From Hydrocarboniphaga sp. (GTDB lineage Bacteria; Pseudomonadota; Gammaproteobacteria; Nevskiales; Nevskiaceae), in NCBI RefSeq assembly GCF_028291725.1, contig NZ_JAQGNT010000009.1:91759-155758 (forward strand): a stretch of 64,000 nt of DNA. The letters run 5' to 3'. The notes beneath the pieces were generated by a model. That model had not been told where the DNA came from. It ran no database searches and saw only the letters and a list, made by a program, of their open reading frames with translations. Made by a program: the position numbers and the translations under genes. This document shows, in pieces, positions 50,680 to 63,610 of the stretch. The number at the start of each line of letters is the position of its first letter. The stretch's first letter is position 1.

Positions 50680-51306
50680 ATGTCCTCGCGTCCGCTCCCC
50701 GAAAGCCTGCTGCAGCGCACCGATCTCTGGGTGGGTTCGCGGCTGGCGGCGGTGGCCGCGGAATCCACCGGCCATGCGGCGCTGGACCGGCTGTTGCCCG
50801 GCGGCGGCTGGCCGCTGGGCGCGCTCAGCGAAGTGCTGGTGCCGCGGCCCGGTGTCGGCGAGATGCAGCTGATCCTGCCGCTGCTGGCGCGGCTGTCGCA
50901 GGCCGGCCGGCGCGTCGCTTTCGTCGCACCGCCGCTGATCCCCTATGCGCCGGCGCTGCTGGCCGCCGGCGTCGACCTGGATCTCTGCTGGGTCGCCGAG
51001 CCTGCGTCGGCGGTCGACTGCGTCTGGGCGATCGAACAGATGCTGCGCTGTCCCGGCATCGGCGCGGTGGCTGGCTGGCTGGCCAGCGCCGACGAGCGCG
51101 TGCAGCGCCGCCTGCAACTCGCCGCCGAGGACAACGGCAGCGGCGGCGGCGCGATCGGCCTGCTGATCCGCCCGCCGCAGGCACGCCGCCAGCCCTCGGT
51201 CGCCGCGCTGCGGCTGGCGATCACGGCTAGCGCCGACGGCCCCATCGTCGAAGTGCTGAAAGCGCGCGGCGGCCGTGTCGGCCAGACCGCGAGGCTGGCA
51301 GCATGA
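50680..51306 (+). CDS. imuA: translesion synthesis protein ImuA
   Basis: HAALDRLLPGGGWPLGALSEVLVPRPGVGEMQLILPLLARL; upstream of imuB. Confidence 0.88.
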   Translation: MSSRPLPESLLQRTDLWVGSRLAAVAAESTGHAALDRLLPGGGWPLGALSEVLVPRPGVGEMQLILPLLARLSQAGRRVAFVAPPLIPYAPALLAAGVDLDLCWVAEPASAVDCVWAIEQMLRCPGIGAVAGWLASADERVQRRLQLAAEDNGSGGGAIGLLIRPPQARRQPSVAALRLAITASADGPIVEVLKARGGRVGQTARLAA

Positions 51307-52742
51307 GCACCACCGGACTCTGGCTATGCATCGAGCTGCCGCAGTTGCCGCTCGAAGCGCTGGCGCTGCCGTCAAATGAGGCAGCGCCTGAGGCCGCGCC
51401 GCTGGTGGTCTATGCGCAGCACGGTTCGCGGCGCTGGGTGATCGCCGGCCGGCATCCGCGGATCGGCAACGGCGAAGCCCTGGGCAGCGTGCAGGCGCGC
51501 TTTCCCGACGTGCGCGCCGTGCCGCGCGACATCGCGGCCGAAACGGCGGCGCTGCAGGCGGTCGGCTGCCTCGCATACGGGCTCAGCGACCGCATCGTGC
51601 TCAGCAACGAGACACCGCGTGGGCTGTTCGATCGCCCGTTCCAGGCGGTCAACATCGACATCGCACCCAGCCTCAAATTGTTCGGCGGCCTGGCCGGCCT
51701 GCTCGATCGTGCCCGCAGCCTGCTCGGCACGCTGCCCTACACCACGCGGCTGGCGGTCGCACCGACACTGGAAGGCGCTGCCGTAGCGGTTCGCGCCGGG
51801 CTGACGCCGCTGGCCGATGCCGGCGCCTTGCGCAGCCGGCTCGCCGAACTGCCGCTGGAATTTCTGCGTTGGCCGCTGGCGGCGCAGGATCTGCTGCTGA
51901 ATTCCGGGCATGTGCATCTCGGCGACGTGCTGCGGCACGACGCCGCCAGTCTCGCCGCCCGACTCGGCCGCGAGTTCCCTGCGGCGCTGGCAAGGCTGCT
52001 CGGCAGCGCGCCCGATCCGCGCCCCTGGTTCACGCCGCCACCGCGCTATCGGCGCAAGCTCGATCTCGACGTCGAGATCGACGACTGGCAGGCTCTGCTG
52101 TTCCCGCTGCGCCGGCTGTTCGACGAGTTCGAAGCCTATCTGCGCGCACGCCAGGTCGCCGCGACGCAGCTGGCGCTGACCCTGTCGCGGCGGCGCACCG
52201 AGAACGAAGCCTTCGTGTTGCGCACCACGACGCCGACCCAGGACGCCGGCGTGTTCCTGCGCCTGCTGCGCGAGCGCTGGAACGCGCGGCCGCCGAGTGC
52301 GCCGGCCAGCGAACTGCGGCTGCGCGCGGATCAGTTCGTCGCGCTGCAATCACCGCAGACCCAGCTTTTCGATGACGGCCACAGCGACGGCGAAGCCTGG
52401 AACTCGCTGGCCGACCGCATCCGCGCGCGGCTCGGCGATGGCGCGCTATGGCGCCCGGGGCTGGCCGCCGATCACCGCCCCGAATTCGCCTGGTCCCGCG
52501 ACGGCGAACGGTGCAGCGAGCGGCCGCTGCCGCCGCGTCCGCCCTGGCTGCTGCGCCGTCCGCAGCCCTGGATACCGCGCGTACCGCTGGCGGCGGCGCC
52601 GGAGCGCATCAGCAGCGGCTGGTGGGACGAAGCCCCGATCGCGCGCGACTACTACCGCGCCAAAGGCGCCGATGGTGAAGGCCTTTGGGTTTACCAGGAC
52701 CGCCGCGATGGCCGCTGGTATCTGCAGGGTTTGTGGCAATGA
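51303..52742 (+). CDS. imuB: Y-family polymerase-like protein ImuB
   Basis: WLCIELPQLPLEAL...YGLSDRIVLS...DIAPSLKLFGG; order with imuA/dnaE2. Confidence 0.9.
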   Translation: MSTTGLWLCIELPQLPLEALALPSNEAAPEAAPLVVYAQHGSRRWVIAGRHPRIGNGEALGSVQARFPDVRAVPRDIAAETAALQAVGCLAYGLSDRIVLSNETPRGLFDRPFQAVNIDIAPSLKLFGGLAGLLDRARSLLGTLPYTTRLAVAPTLEGAAVAVRAGLTPLADAGALRSRLAELPLEFLRWPLAAQDLLLNSGHVHLGDVLRHDAASLAARLGREFPAALARLLGSAPDPRPWFTPPPRYRRKLDLDVEIDDWQALLFPLRRLFDEFEAYLRARQVAATQLALTLSRRRTENEAFVLRTTTPTQDAGVFLRLLRERWNARPPSAPASELRLRADQFVALQSPQTQLFDDGHSDGEAWNSLADRIRARLGDGALWRPGLAADHRPEFAWSRDGERCSERPLPPRPPWLLRRPQPWIPRVPLAAAPERISSGWWDEAPIARDYYRAKGADGEGLWVYQDRRDGRWYLQGLWQ

Positions 52743-52764
52743 CGGGTTTGCGTTGCTGCCGCTG

Positions 52765-52844
52765 GTAGGTCGGCAATCCCTTGCCGACGCGAGACCCCGG
52801 TTGCGCATCGAAGGTACACGTCGGCAAGGGATTGCCGACCTACG
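52765..52844. repeat. REP-like palindrome (GTAGGTCGGCAATCC type)
   Basis: gtaggtcggcaatcccttgccgacg...cgtcggcaagggattgccgacctacg. Confidence 0.87.
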
Positions 52845-52851
52845 CGTACTG

Positions 52852-53433
52852 TCATCGCACCGCTTGAGCGTCGTGCCAGCTCTTCAGCGCCTGCAGTGTG
52901 TTCTTGACGTGATCGTCCGGGCTCAGCGCCGAATACGCGTACAGGATCTTGCCGTCCGGTGCGATCACGTAGGACGTGCGGTCGGAATGGCCGGGCCAGA
53001 GCATCAGCGTCGCGTCGTAGGACTTGGCGACCGTCAGTTTCGGGTCCGCGGCGACCGCGAACTTGCCGCCGCATTCGCTGACCGAGAACTTGTGCAAGGT
53101 GTCGAGATCGTCCTTGGATACGCCGATCACCTGGGCGCCCAGCGCCTTGAACTGTTCGGTAGCCTCGGCGAACTTGTGTGCCTCGACGTTGCAGCCCGAG
53201 CTGAAAGCAGCCGGGTAGAAGTACAGCACGACCGGGCCTTTCTTCAGCGCTTCAGTCAGCGAGAACGTGAACGGCTGGCCGGCCAGCGAAGCGTCGGCGG
53301 TGAACAGCGGCGCGACGGTGCCCGGCTTCAAGCTGGCAAGCACCGGCATGGCGACCGGAATCGAGATGATCGCGGCCATCGCAACGATCATCAGGCGGGG
53401 CGCAAGACGCAGGCGTGGCAGGGACATCGGCAT
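52852..53433 (-). CDS. exported peroxiredoxin (BCP/PrxQ-like)
   Basis: VAPLFTADASLAGQPFTFSL...VVLYFYPAAFSSGCNVEAHKF...DRTSYVIAPDGKI. Confidence 0.85.
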   Translation of the reverse strand: MPMSLPRLRLAPRLMIVAMAAIISIPVAMPVLASLKPGTVAPLFTADASLAGQPFTFSLTEALKKGPVVLYFYPAAFSSGCNVEAHKFAEATEQFKALGAQVIGVSKDDLDTLHKFSVSECGGKFAVAADPKLTVAKSYDATLMLWPGHSDRTSYVIAPDGKILYAYSALSPDDHVKNTLQALKSWHDAQAVR

Positions 53434-53500
53434 TCCTTGCTGGATGAACGGACCTCGGCATCATACGACGCGCATGCAGCGGCGGATGCAGGGTGAGAAA

Positions 53501-56500
53501 ATGCAGCGAATGACACAGGCCCCCGACTACGCCGAACTGCACTGCCTGTCGAACTTCAGCTTCCAGCGCGGCGCATCGCACGCCGACGAGCTGATCCACC
53601 AGGCCATCGCGCTCGGCTACTTGGCGATCGCGATCACCGACGAGTGCTCGCTGGCCGGCGTGGTGCGCGCCTATGACACGATCAAGAAGCTCGAGGGAAA
53701 AGCACCCGGCAACGCGACGATCAAGCTGATCATCGGCGCGGAGTTCCATCTGCAGGACGGACCGTCTTTCGTGCTGCTGGCGCCCAGCCGCGAAGCCTAT
53801 GCGCAGATCAGCCGCTTGATCACGCGCGGCCGCCAGACTTCACCCAAGGGCCGCTACCGGCTGCATCGCGCGGACTGCGATGCGCTGTCGCTGTGTCTGG
53901 CGCTGTGGCTGCCCGGCGAAGGCGCCGATGCCGACGAGGGCCGCTGGCTCAGCGAACGCGTCGCGCAGGCCTGGATCGCGGTCCATCAGCATCGCGAGGC
54001 TTTTGATGCGCCGCGCATGGCGCGCGCTGATTCCCTGTCCGCACAAACCGGCATGCGCTGCGTCGCGGCCGGCGGCGTGCTGTTTCATCGCGCCGAGCGC
54101 AAAACCCTGCACGACGTGCTGACCGCCGTGCGTATCGGCAGGCCGGTGCAGGAATGCGGCCTGAACCTGCTGCCGAATGCCGAGCGCCACCTGCGCGACC
54201 GCGGAGAACTCGCCGAGCTGTATCCGCCGCAGATGCTGGCGGAAACGCTGGCGCTCGCCGCACTGTGCCAGTTCAGCCTCAAGGAACTGAGCTACCAATA
54301 TCCCGCCGAACTGGTGCCTGAAGGCGAGAGCCCGAGCAGCCATCTGCGCCATCTGACCGAAGCCGGCATGCAATGGCGCTGGCCGGACGGAATACCGGCA
54401 GCGGTGCGTGCACAGGTCGACAAGGAACTGGCGCTGATCGCGGAGCTGAAATACGAGGCCTTCTTCCTGACCGTGGAAGACATCGTCCGCTATGCGCGCG
54501 CGCAGGGCATCCTGTGCCAGGGCCGCGGCAGCGCGGCGAACTCGGCGGTCTGCTACGCGATCGGCGTGACTTCGGTACGGCCCGAAAACGAGAACCTGCT
54601 GTTCGAGCGCTTTCTGTCGAAGGAGCGCAACGAGCCGCCGGACATCGACGTCGATTTCGAGCACGAACGCCGCGAAGAGGTGATCCAGTACGTCTTCACC
54701 AAATACGGCCGTCATCGCACCGCGATCGCGGCGACCGTGATCTGTTATCGCACCCGTTCCGCATTGCGCGACGTCGGCCGTGCGCTCGGCATGGAGCCCG
54801 AGGATATCGACCGGCTCAGCAAGACCCTGGCCTGGTGGGACAATACCGAAGAACTCGATGCGCGGCTGATCGAGCAGGGCTTCGATCCCAGGGCGCCGAA
54901 GATGCGGCTGTGGGTGCTGCTGACTCAGACCCTGGTCGGCTTTCCGCGGCATCTGTCGCAGCACGTCGGCGGCTTCGTCATTGCCGAGCGCTCGCTGGAC
55001 GAACTGGTGCCGATCGAGAACGCCGCCATGCCGCAGCGCCAGGTGATCCAGTGGGACAAGGACGATCTGGAATCCCTCGGCCTGCTGAAAGTCGACGTGC
55101 TCGCGCTCGGCATGCTGACGGCGCTGCGCCGCAGCTTCGATCTGATCCAGGCATTCACCGGCATCGACTACAGCATCGCCAGCATTCCGCAGAACGATGC
55201 GCCCACCTACGAGATGATCCGTCGCGCCGAGACCATTGGCGTGTTCCAGATCGAATCGCGCGCGCAGCAGAACATGCTGCCGCGCCTGAAGCCGCAGAAC
55301 TTCTACGACCTGGTGATCCAGATCGCGATCGTCCGGCCCGGGCCGATCACCGGCGGCATGGTGCATCCGTATCTGCGGCGCCGTGACGGGCTCGAAAAGC
55401 GCGACGATCCGCCCCAACTCCAGCACATACTCGGACGCACGCTCGGCATCCCGATCTTCCAGGAGCAGGTCATGCAGATCGCGATCACGGCGGCCAGCTT
55501 CACTCCCGGGGAAGCCGACAACATGCGCCGCTCGATGGCCGCCTGGAAGCGCAGCGGCGGTCTCGAACATCTTCAGGATCGCCTGATAAAAGGCATGCTC
55601 GACAATGGCTACGAGCGCGCTTTCGCCGAGCAGATCTATCAGCGCATTCTCGGCTTCGGCTCCTATGGCTTCCCGGAATCGCATTCGGCCAGTTTCGCCC
55701 TGCTCGCCTATGCCTCGGCCTGGCTCAAATGCCATCACCCCGCCGCCTTCACCGCGGCGCTGTTGAACAGCCAGCCCATGGGTTTTTATCCGCCGTCAAT
55801 GCTGGTCGGCGAGGCGCGGCGTGCTGGCGTGGAGGTCCGCGCCGTCGATGTGCTGCACAGCGAATGGGAATGCACGCTGGAGCCGCGCGACGAGGACGCC
55901 CAGCCGGCGCTGCGCCTGGGCCTGCTGCAAATCAGCGGGCTGGCGGAAGAAGCCGGCAAAGCCATTGCGGGCGCCCGGCTGCAGTCCAGCTTCAAAAACC
56001 TGGACGAGCTCGCCCGCCGCGCCCGGCTGACACGCCGCGAACTCACCGCGCTGGCCAACGCAGGCGCGCTGGAAGCGCTGAGCGGACATCGCCATGCGGC
56101 GCGCTGGGAAGTCGCCGCGCAGACGCCCGACACCGCGCTGTCGCTGGCACGCGCGGCCGAGCCGGAGTTCGACCTGCGCCCGCCGACGCCCGGCGAGGAC
56201 GTACTCAACGACTACCGGAATATCGGCCTGTCGCTGCGCCAGCATCCGCTGTCGCTGTTCCGGGACCGCCTCGCCGCACGCAAAGTCTCGACCGCGAAGT
56301 CATTGCGGGAAACCGCCGACAAATCGAAGATCCGCGTCGCCGGCATGGTGATGTTCCGGCAGCGGCCACCGGCAGCCAAGGGCGTGATGTTCATGACCAT
56401 CGAGGACGAAACCGGATCGGTGAACCTGATCCTGAGGCCGCGATACATCGAGAATAATCGCGAAGTCGTGCTCGGCTCGCGCCTCATGATCGTCGCCGGC

Positions 56501-56605
56501 GAAGTCCAGCGCAGCGGCAGCATCGTTCATGTGATGGCCGAGAAAATCGTCGACATCACCGGCTGGTTTTCGGACATCCCGCATCAGTCGCGGGATTTTC
56601 ATTGA
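53501..56605 (+). CDS. dnaE2: error-prone DNA polymerase DnaE2/ImuC
   Basis: YAELHCLSNFSFQRGASHADELIHQA...GRGSAANSAVCYAIGVT...PPDIDVDFEHERREEVIQYV. Confidence 0.95.
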   Translation: MQRMTQAPDYAELHCLSNFSFQRGASHADELIHQAIALGYLAIAITDECSLAGVVRAYDTIKKLEGKAPGNATIKLIIGAEFHLQDGPSFVLLAPSREAYAQISRLITRGRQTSPKGRYRLHRADCDALSLCLALWLPGEGADADEGRWLSERVAQAWIAVHQHREAFDAPRMARADSLSAQTGMRCVAAGGVLFHRAERKTLHDVLTAVRIGRPVQECGLNLLPNAERHLRDRGELAELYPPQMLAETLALAALCQFSLKELSYQYPAELVPEGESPSSHLRHLTEAGMQWRWPDGIPAAVRAQVDKELALIAELKYEAFFLTVEDIVRYARAQGILCQGRGSAANSAVCYAIGVTSVRPENENLLFERFLSKERNEPPDIDVDFEHERREEVIQYVFTKYGRHRTAIAATVICYRTRSALRDVGRALGMEPEDIDRLSKTLAWWDNTEELDARLIEQGFDPRAPKMRLWVLLTQTLVGFPRHLSQHVGGFVIAERSLDELVPIENAAMPQRQVIQWDKDDLESLGLLKVDVLALGMLTALRRSFDLIQAFTGIDYSIASIPQNDAPTYEMIRRAETIGVFQIESRAQQNMLPRLKPQNFYDLVIQIAIVRPGPITGGMVHPYLRRRDGLEKRDDPPQLQHILGRTLGIPIFQEQVMQIAITAASFTPGEADNMRRSMAAWKRSGGLEHLQDRLIKGMLDNGYERAFAEQIYQRILGFGSYGFPESHSASFALLAYASAWLKCHHPAAFTAALLNSQPMGFYPPSMLVGEARRAGVEVRAVDVLHSEWECTLEPRDEDAQPALRLGLLQISGLAEEAGKAIAGARLQSSFKNLDELARRARLTRRELTALANAGALEALSGHRHAARWEVAAQTPDTALSLARAAEPEFDLRPPTPGEDVLNDYRNIGLSLRQHPLSLFRDRLAARKVSTAKSLRETADKSKIRVAGMVMFRQRPPAAKGVMFMTIEDETGSVNLILRPRYIENNREVVLGSRLMIVAGEVQRSGSIVHVMAEKIVDITGWFSDIPHQSRDFH

Positions 56606-56628
56606 TGCCGTGATCGTGACGTAGTGCC

Positions 56629-56707
56629 GTAGGTTGGGGTGAGCGCAGCGAACCCCAACATTCGACCCGAGCTGATGTTGGGGTTCGCTGCGCTCACCCC
56701 AACCTAC
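56629..56707. repeat. REP-like palindrome (GTAGGTTGGGG type)
   Basis: gtaggttggggtgagcgcagcgaaccccaaca...tgttggggttcgctgcgctcaccccaacctac. Confidence 0.88.
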
Positions 56708-57561
56708 AACGACTGGTCCCGCTTCTGAAACAGGCGTTCTTCGCGATCGAGTTCCAGGAAGGCGTCGGCGTGCGTGGAGTAGCGCAGCGACTCCTTGGAG
56801 CCGATGCCGAGGAAGCCCTTGCGGCACAGCGCCTCGCGAAACAGGCCGAGGGCGCGGTCCTGCAGCTCGCGGTTGAAATAGATCAGCACGTTGCGGCAGG
56901 ACACCAGTTGCACTTCGGCGAACACGCTGTCGGTAGCCAGGCTGTGGTCGGAGAACACGATGTTCCGTCGCAGCGACTTGTCGAACACCGCTCCCCCGTA
57001 GGCCGCCGTGTAGTAATCGGACAGCGAAGCCGGTGCGCCCGAGCGGCGATGGCTCTCGGTGAAGCCGGCGATGCGCTCCAGCCCGTAGATGCCGGCTTCG
57101 GCTTTCTGCAGAGCATGGCCGTTGATGTCGGTGGCGTAGATCAGCGCGCGCTCAAGCAGGCCCTCCTCGCGCAGCAGGATCGCCAGCGAGTAGGCTTCCT
57201 CGCCGGTGCTGCAACCGGCGATCCAGATCTTCAGCGACGGATACGTGCGCAGCATCGGCACGACTTTTTCGCGCAGCGCACGAAAATACGCCGGATCGCG
57301 AAACATGTCGCTGACCTGCACCGTCAGGAAATCCATCAGCGCCGGAAAAGCTCCGGGTTCGTGCAACACCTTGTCCTGCAGCTGCGACAGGGTTTTGCAG
57401 CTGAAGCGCAGCATCGCGGTGCGCAGGCGGCGGCGCAGCGAGGCTTCGGCATAGCCGCGAAAATCGTAGTGGTATTTCAGGTAGATCGCATCGATCAGCA
57501 GCTGCATCTCGATCTCGAAATCCTGGCTGTCGTCACGGCTGTGGTCGTCGCTCACTGACAA
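56704..57561 (-). CDS. cheR: CheR-type protein methyltransferase
   Basis: VQVSDMFRDPAYFRAL...IWIAGCSTGEEAYSLAILL...VSCRNVLIYFNRELQ. Confidence 0.92.
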   Translation of the reverse strand: MSVSDDHSRDDSQDFEIEMQLLIDAIYLKYHYDFRGYAEASLRRRLRTAMLRFSCKTLSQLQDKVLHEPGAFPALMDFLTVQVSDMFRDPAYFRALREKVVPMLRTYPSLKIWIAGCSTGEEAYSLAILLREEGLLERALIYATDINGHALQKAEAGIYGLERIAGFTESHRRSGAPASLSDYYTAAYGGAVFDKSLRRNIVFSDHSLATDSVFAEVQLVSCRNVLIYFNRELQDRALGLFREALCRKGFLGIGSKESLRYSTHADAFLELDREERLFQKRDQSL

Positions 57562-57578
57562 GCTGGCTCCTTGCCGGC

Positions 57579-57613
57579 ATCCACTACTTCGACATCCGCT
57601 ACTTCGACATCCG

Positions 57614-57623
<10 letters not shown>
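57579..57623. repeat. 15-bp tandem repeat x3 between hybrid kinase and cheR
   Basis: catccactacttcga / catccgctacttcga / catccgctacttcgg. Confidence 0.85.
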
Positions 57624-61075
<3,452 letters not shown>

Positions 61076-61181
61076 GAAGAGATCCTGTCGCTCATGCGGC
61101 GGAATCATATCTCAGCAGGAGCCCGGCCCCCGCTGGGTTGATTTGTCGCGCGCCGATCCTGCCCCTACAATCGACGCGCTC

Positions 61182-61352
61182 CGTTGGGGAGTAGCCGCTT
61201 CAATCTCGCTCGAGACTCTCTCGAGATTGAAGAATCCGCGTCAACATACTTGCCGGCTTGCTGGCATGGCGCGAGATGATCCAGCCTTTCGGATCTGGCG
61301 AGACCAACGACTGCAGGCGCCGGCATTGCCGGGCGGTGTCTGCCAGTCGTTG
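61182..61352 (+). ncRNA. yybP-ykoY (manganese) riboswitch-like leader with alternative hairpin
   Basis: GGGGAGTAGCC...TTCAATCTCG/CGAGATTGAA hairpin...GTCAACATACTTGCC...CATGGCGCGAGA...GGCGAGACC; P1 cgttgg(61182-61187)/ccaacg(61304-61309). Confidence 0.8.
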
Positions 61353-61379
61353 TCGTCCACTCCCGGCCAGGTTCCTCCC

Positions 61380-61961
61380 ATGCTGGAAGCTTTCCTGGTA
61401 TCGACCGGTGTCGTCGCCCTCGCTGAAATGGGCGACAAGACGCAGTTGCTGTCCTTGTGCCTCGCGGCCCGTTTCCGCAGGCCGGTGCCGATCATCCTCG
61501 GCATCCTGGTTTCGACTCTGCTCAACCATGCGATCGCGGGCTGGGTCGGTGTCTGGGTTGGCGCGCACGTTCCCGAGATCTATCTGCGCTGGTTCCTCGG
61601 CCTGTCGTTCATCGTCATGGCCGGCTGGCTGCTGGTGCCGGACAAATTCGACGAGAACGACTCCAAGCTGGTCAGCCGCGGCACGATCTTCTTCACCACC
61701 GTGTGGCTGTTCTTCATCGCCGAGATCGGCGACAAGACCCAGATCGCGACCATCGGCCTGGCGATGCGCTACGAGAGCCTGTTCGCGGTGGTCTCCGGCA
61801 CCACGCTGGGCATGATGCTGGCCAACGTCCCGGCGGTGCTGCTGGGTGACCGCTTCGCCAAGCGCATGCCGGCAACGCTGATGCGCCAAATTGCCGCCGG
61901 CGTGTTCGTGGTGATCGGCGTGCTGACGCTGCTCGGCGTAGGGTCCAGCGCAATGCCATAG
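61380..61961 (+). CDS. TMEM165/GDT1 (UPF0016) family transporter, putative Mn2+ exporter
   Basis: Two EMGDKTQLLSL / EIGDKTQIATI signature motifs, six TM. Confidence 0.93.
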   Translation: MLEAFLVSTGVVALAEMGDKTQLLSLCLAARFRRPVPIILGILVSTLLNHAIAGWVGVWVGAHVPEIYLRWFLGLSFIVMAGWLLVPDKFDENDSKLVSRGTIFFTTVWLFFIAEIGDKTQIATIGLAMRYESLFAVVSGTTLGMMLANVPAVLLGDRFAKRMPATLMRQIAAGVFVVIGVLTLLGVGSSAMP

Positions 61962-62037
61962 GTTGGGGTGAGCATAGCGAACCCCAACAGGGGTGCCGCG
62001 CCGATGTTGGGGTTCGCTATGCTCACCCCAACCTACG
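61958..62037. repeat. REP-like palindrome (ATAGGTTGGGGTGAGCATAGCGAACCCCAACA, covarying variant)
   Basis: Left gagcatagcgaa pairs with right ttcgctatgctc; other copies gagcgcagcgaa/ttcgctgcgctc. Confidence 0.88.
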
Positions 62038-62050
62038 CGACTGGTCTCGG

Positions 62051-63610
62051 TTAGCCAGCTTGGTACAGCTCGGCGTGCGCCCGCCTCAGTAGATTCTTCT
62101 GCACCTTGCCCAGCGCATTGCGCGGCAGCTCGGCGGCGAAGAGCACACGCTTGGGCAGCTTGTAGCTGGCGAGCCTAGGGCGCAGCGCCTCGATGACCTG
62201 CGCCTCGGTGAGCGTGGCACCAAGCTGGGTCAACACGACGGCGGTGACGCCCTCGCCGAAGTCGGGATGCGGGACGCCGATCACCGCGCTTTCCAGCACG
62301 CCGGGCAAGGCATCGATCTCGGTTTCCACTTCGATCGGATAGACGTTGTAGCCGCCGGTGATGACCAGGTCCTTGGCACGGCCGACGATGAACAGATAGC
62401 CCTGATCGTCAAAGCGGCCGACATCGCCGGTGATGAAGAAGCCGTCCGGACGCAGATCGGCGGCGGTCTTCTCCGGATTGCGCCAGTAGCCGCCAAAAAC
62501 ATTGGCGCCGCGCACCTCGATCATGCCGGTGGCGCCGCGCTCAAACAGGACCGCGCCGCTGGCCGCATCGGTGATGCGGATTTCGACGCCTGGCAACGGA
62601 AATCCAACCGAACCCGGTACGCAGGCAGCGTCGTAGGGATTGCTGGAATTGACTTGCGTTTCGGTCATGCCGTAACGCTCGACGATGCCGTGGCCGGTGC
62701 GCGCTTCGAATTCGCGGTGCGTTTCCGCCAGCAGCGGCGCGGAGCCGGACACGAACAGGCGGATGTTCGAACAGGCCGCGCGGTCGAAGCCGGGTAGCTG
62801 CAGCAGCCGCGTGTAGAACGTGGGCACGCCCATCATCACCGTCACCTCGCGCAGCCTCGCCAGCACCTCTGCCGCGTCGAAGCGCGGCAGGAACAGCATG
62901 CCGGCTCCGGCAGCGAGAATCGCGTTGCTGCTGATGAACAGGCCGTGCACATGGAAGATCGGCAGCGCATGTAGCAGCACATCGCCAGCGCTCAGCTTCC
63001 AGGCCTCCACCAGCGACACCGCGCTTGCGGCCAAGTTGCGGCGCGTGATCATGGCGCCCTTGGAGCGGCCGGTGGTGCCGGACGTATACAGCAAGGCGGC
63101 CAGGGCATCGCCCTTGCCGGCGAAGGGCAGGAAGCGCGCCGGGTCCGCGGCCGCGATGGCCTCAGTGAGACTACCGTCGCCCTGGGCGCCCAAGGTTTCG
63201 ACCCGCTCCACGCCGTGTGGTCGGGCCAGTGTCTGTATCGACGCGCGATCCTGGGGCCGGCACACCACCAGCCGCGGCTGCGAATCGCCGATGAAATAGT
63301 CCAGCTCCGCTGGCATGTAGGCCGTGTTAAACGGCACCAGCACCGCGCCGCTGCGCAGGCAGGCAATACCCAGCAACAACGCCTCCACGGACTTGTCGAC
63401 CTGCACCGCGACACGATCGCCCGCAACGACACCCAGCTGCGCCAGCGCGACACCGATCCTGGCCGTGGCGGCAGCAAGCTCCGCATAGCTCAGCTGCCGG
63501 CCCTCGGGCGTCGTCAGGAAACGCCGCTGCGGGTCCGTGGCCAGCACCGCGTCGATCCAGGCGGCGGGGTTGTCTGCGCTGGGTGCCGGCCGCATGGCTT
63601 GATCTTCCAT
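62051..63610 (-). CDS. AMP-dependent acyl-CoA synthetase, malonyl-CoA synthetase (MatB)-like
   Basis: LLYTSGTTGRSKGAMITRRNL...YGMTETQVNSSNPYD...VGRAKDLVITGGYNVYPIEVE. Confidence 0.85.
   Translation of the reverse strand: MEDQAMRPAPSADNPAAWIDAVLATDPQRRFLTTPEGRQLSYAELAAATARIGVALAQLGVVAGDRVAVQVDKSVEALLLGIACLRSGAVLVPFNTAYMPAELDYFIGDSQPRLVVCRPQDRASIQTLARPHGVERVETLGAQGDGSLTEAIAAADPARFLPFAGKGDALAALLYTSGTTGRSKGAMITRRNLAASAVSLVEAWKLSAGDVLLHALPIFHVHGLFISSNAILAAGAGMLFLPRFDAAEVLARLREVTVMMGVPTFYTRLLQLPGFDRAACSNIRLFVSGSAPLLAETHREFEARTGHGIVERYGMTETQVNSSNPYDAACVPGSVGFPLPGVEIRITDAASGAVLFERGATGMIEVRGANVFGGYWRNPEKTAADLRPDGFFITGDVGRFDDQGYLFIVGRAKDLVITGGYNVYPIEVETEIDALPGVLESAVIGVPHPDFGEGVTAVVLTQLGATLTEAQVIEALRPRLASYKLPKRVLFAAELPRNALGKVQKNLLRRAHAELYQAG

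Noticed and set aside
53434-53500. LexA box upstream of dnaE2/imuA
   Set aside because: No convincing CTG-N10-CAG or GAAC-N-GTTC palindrome found by eye
53840-55738. 632-aa minus-strand ORF antisense to dnaE2
   Set aside because: No recognisable domain; antisense shadow of a high-GC gene
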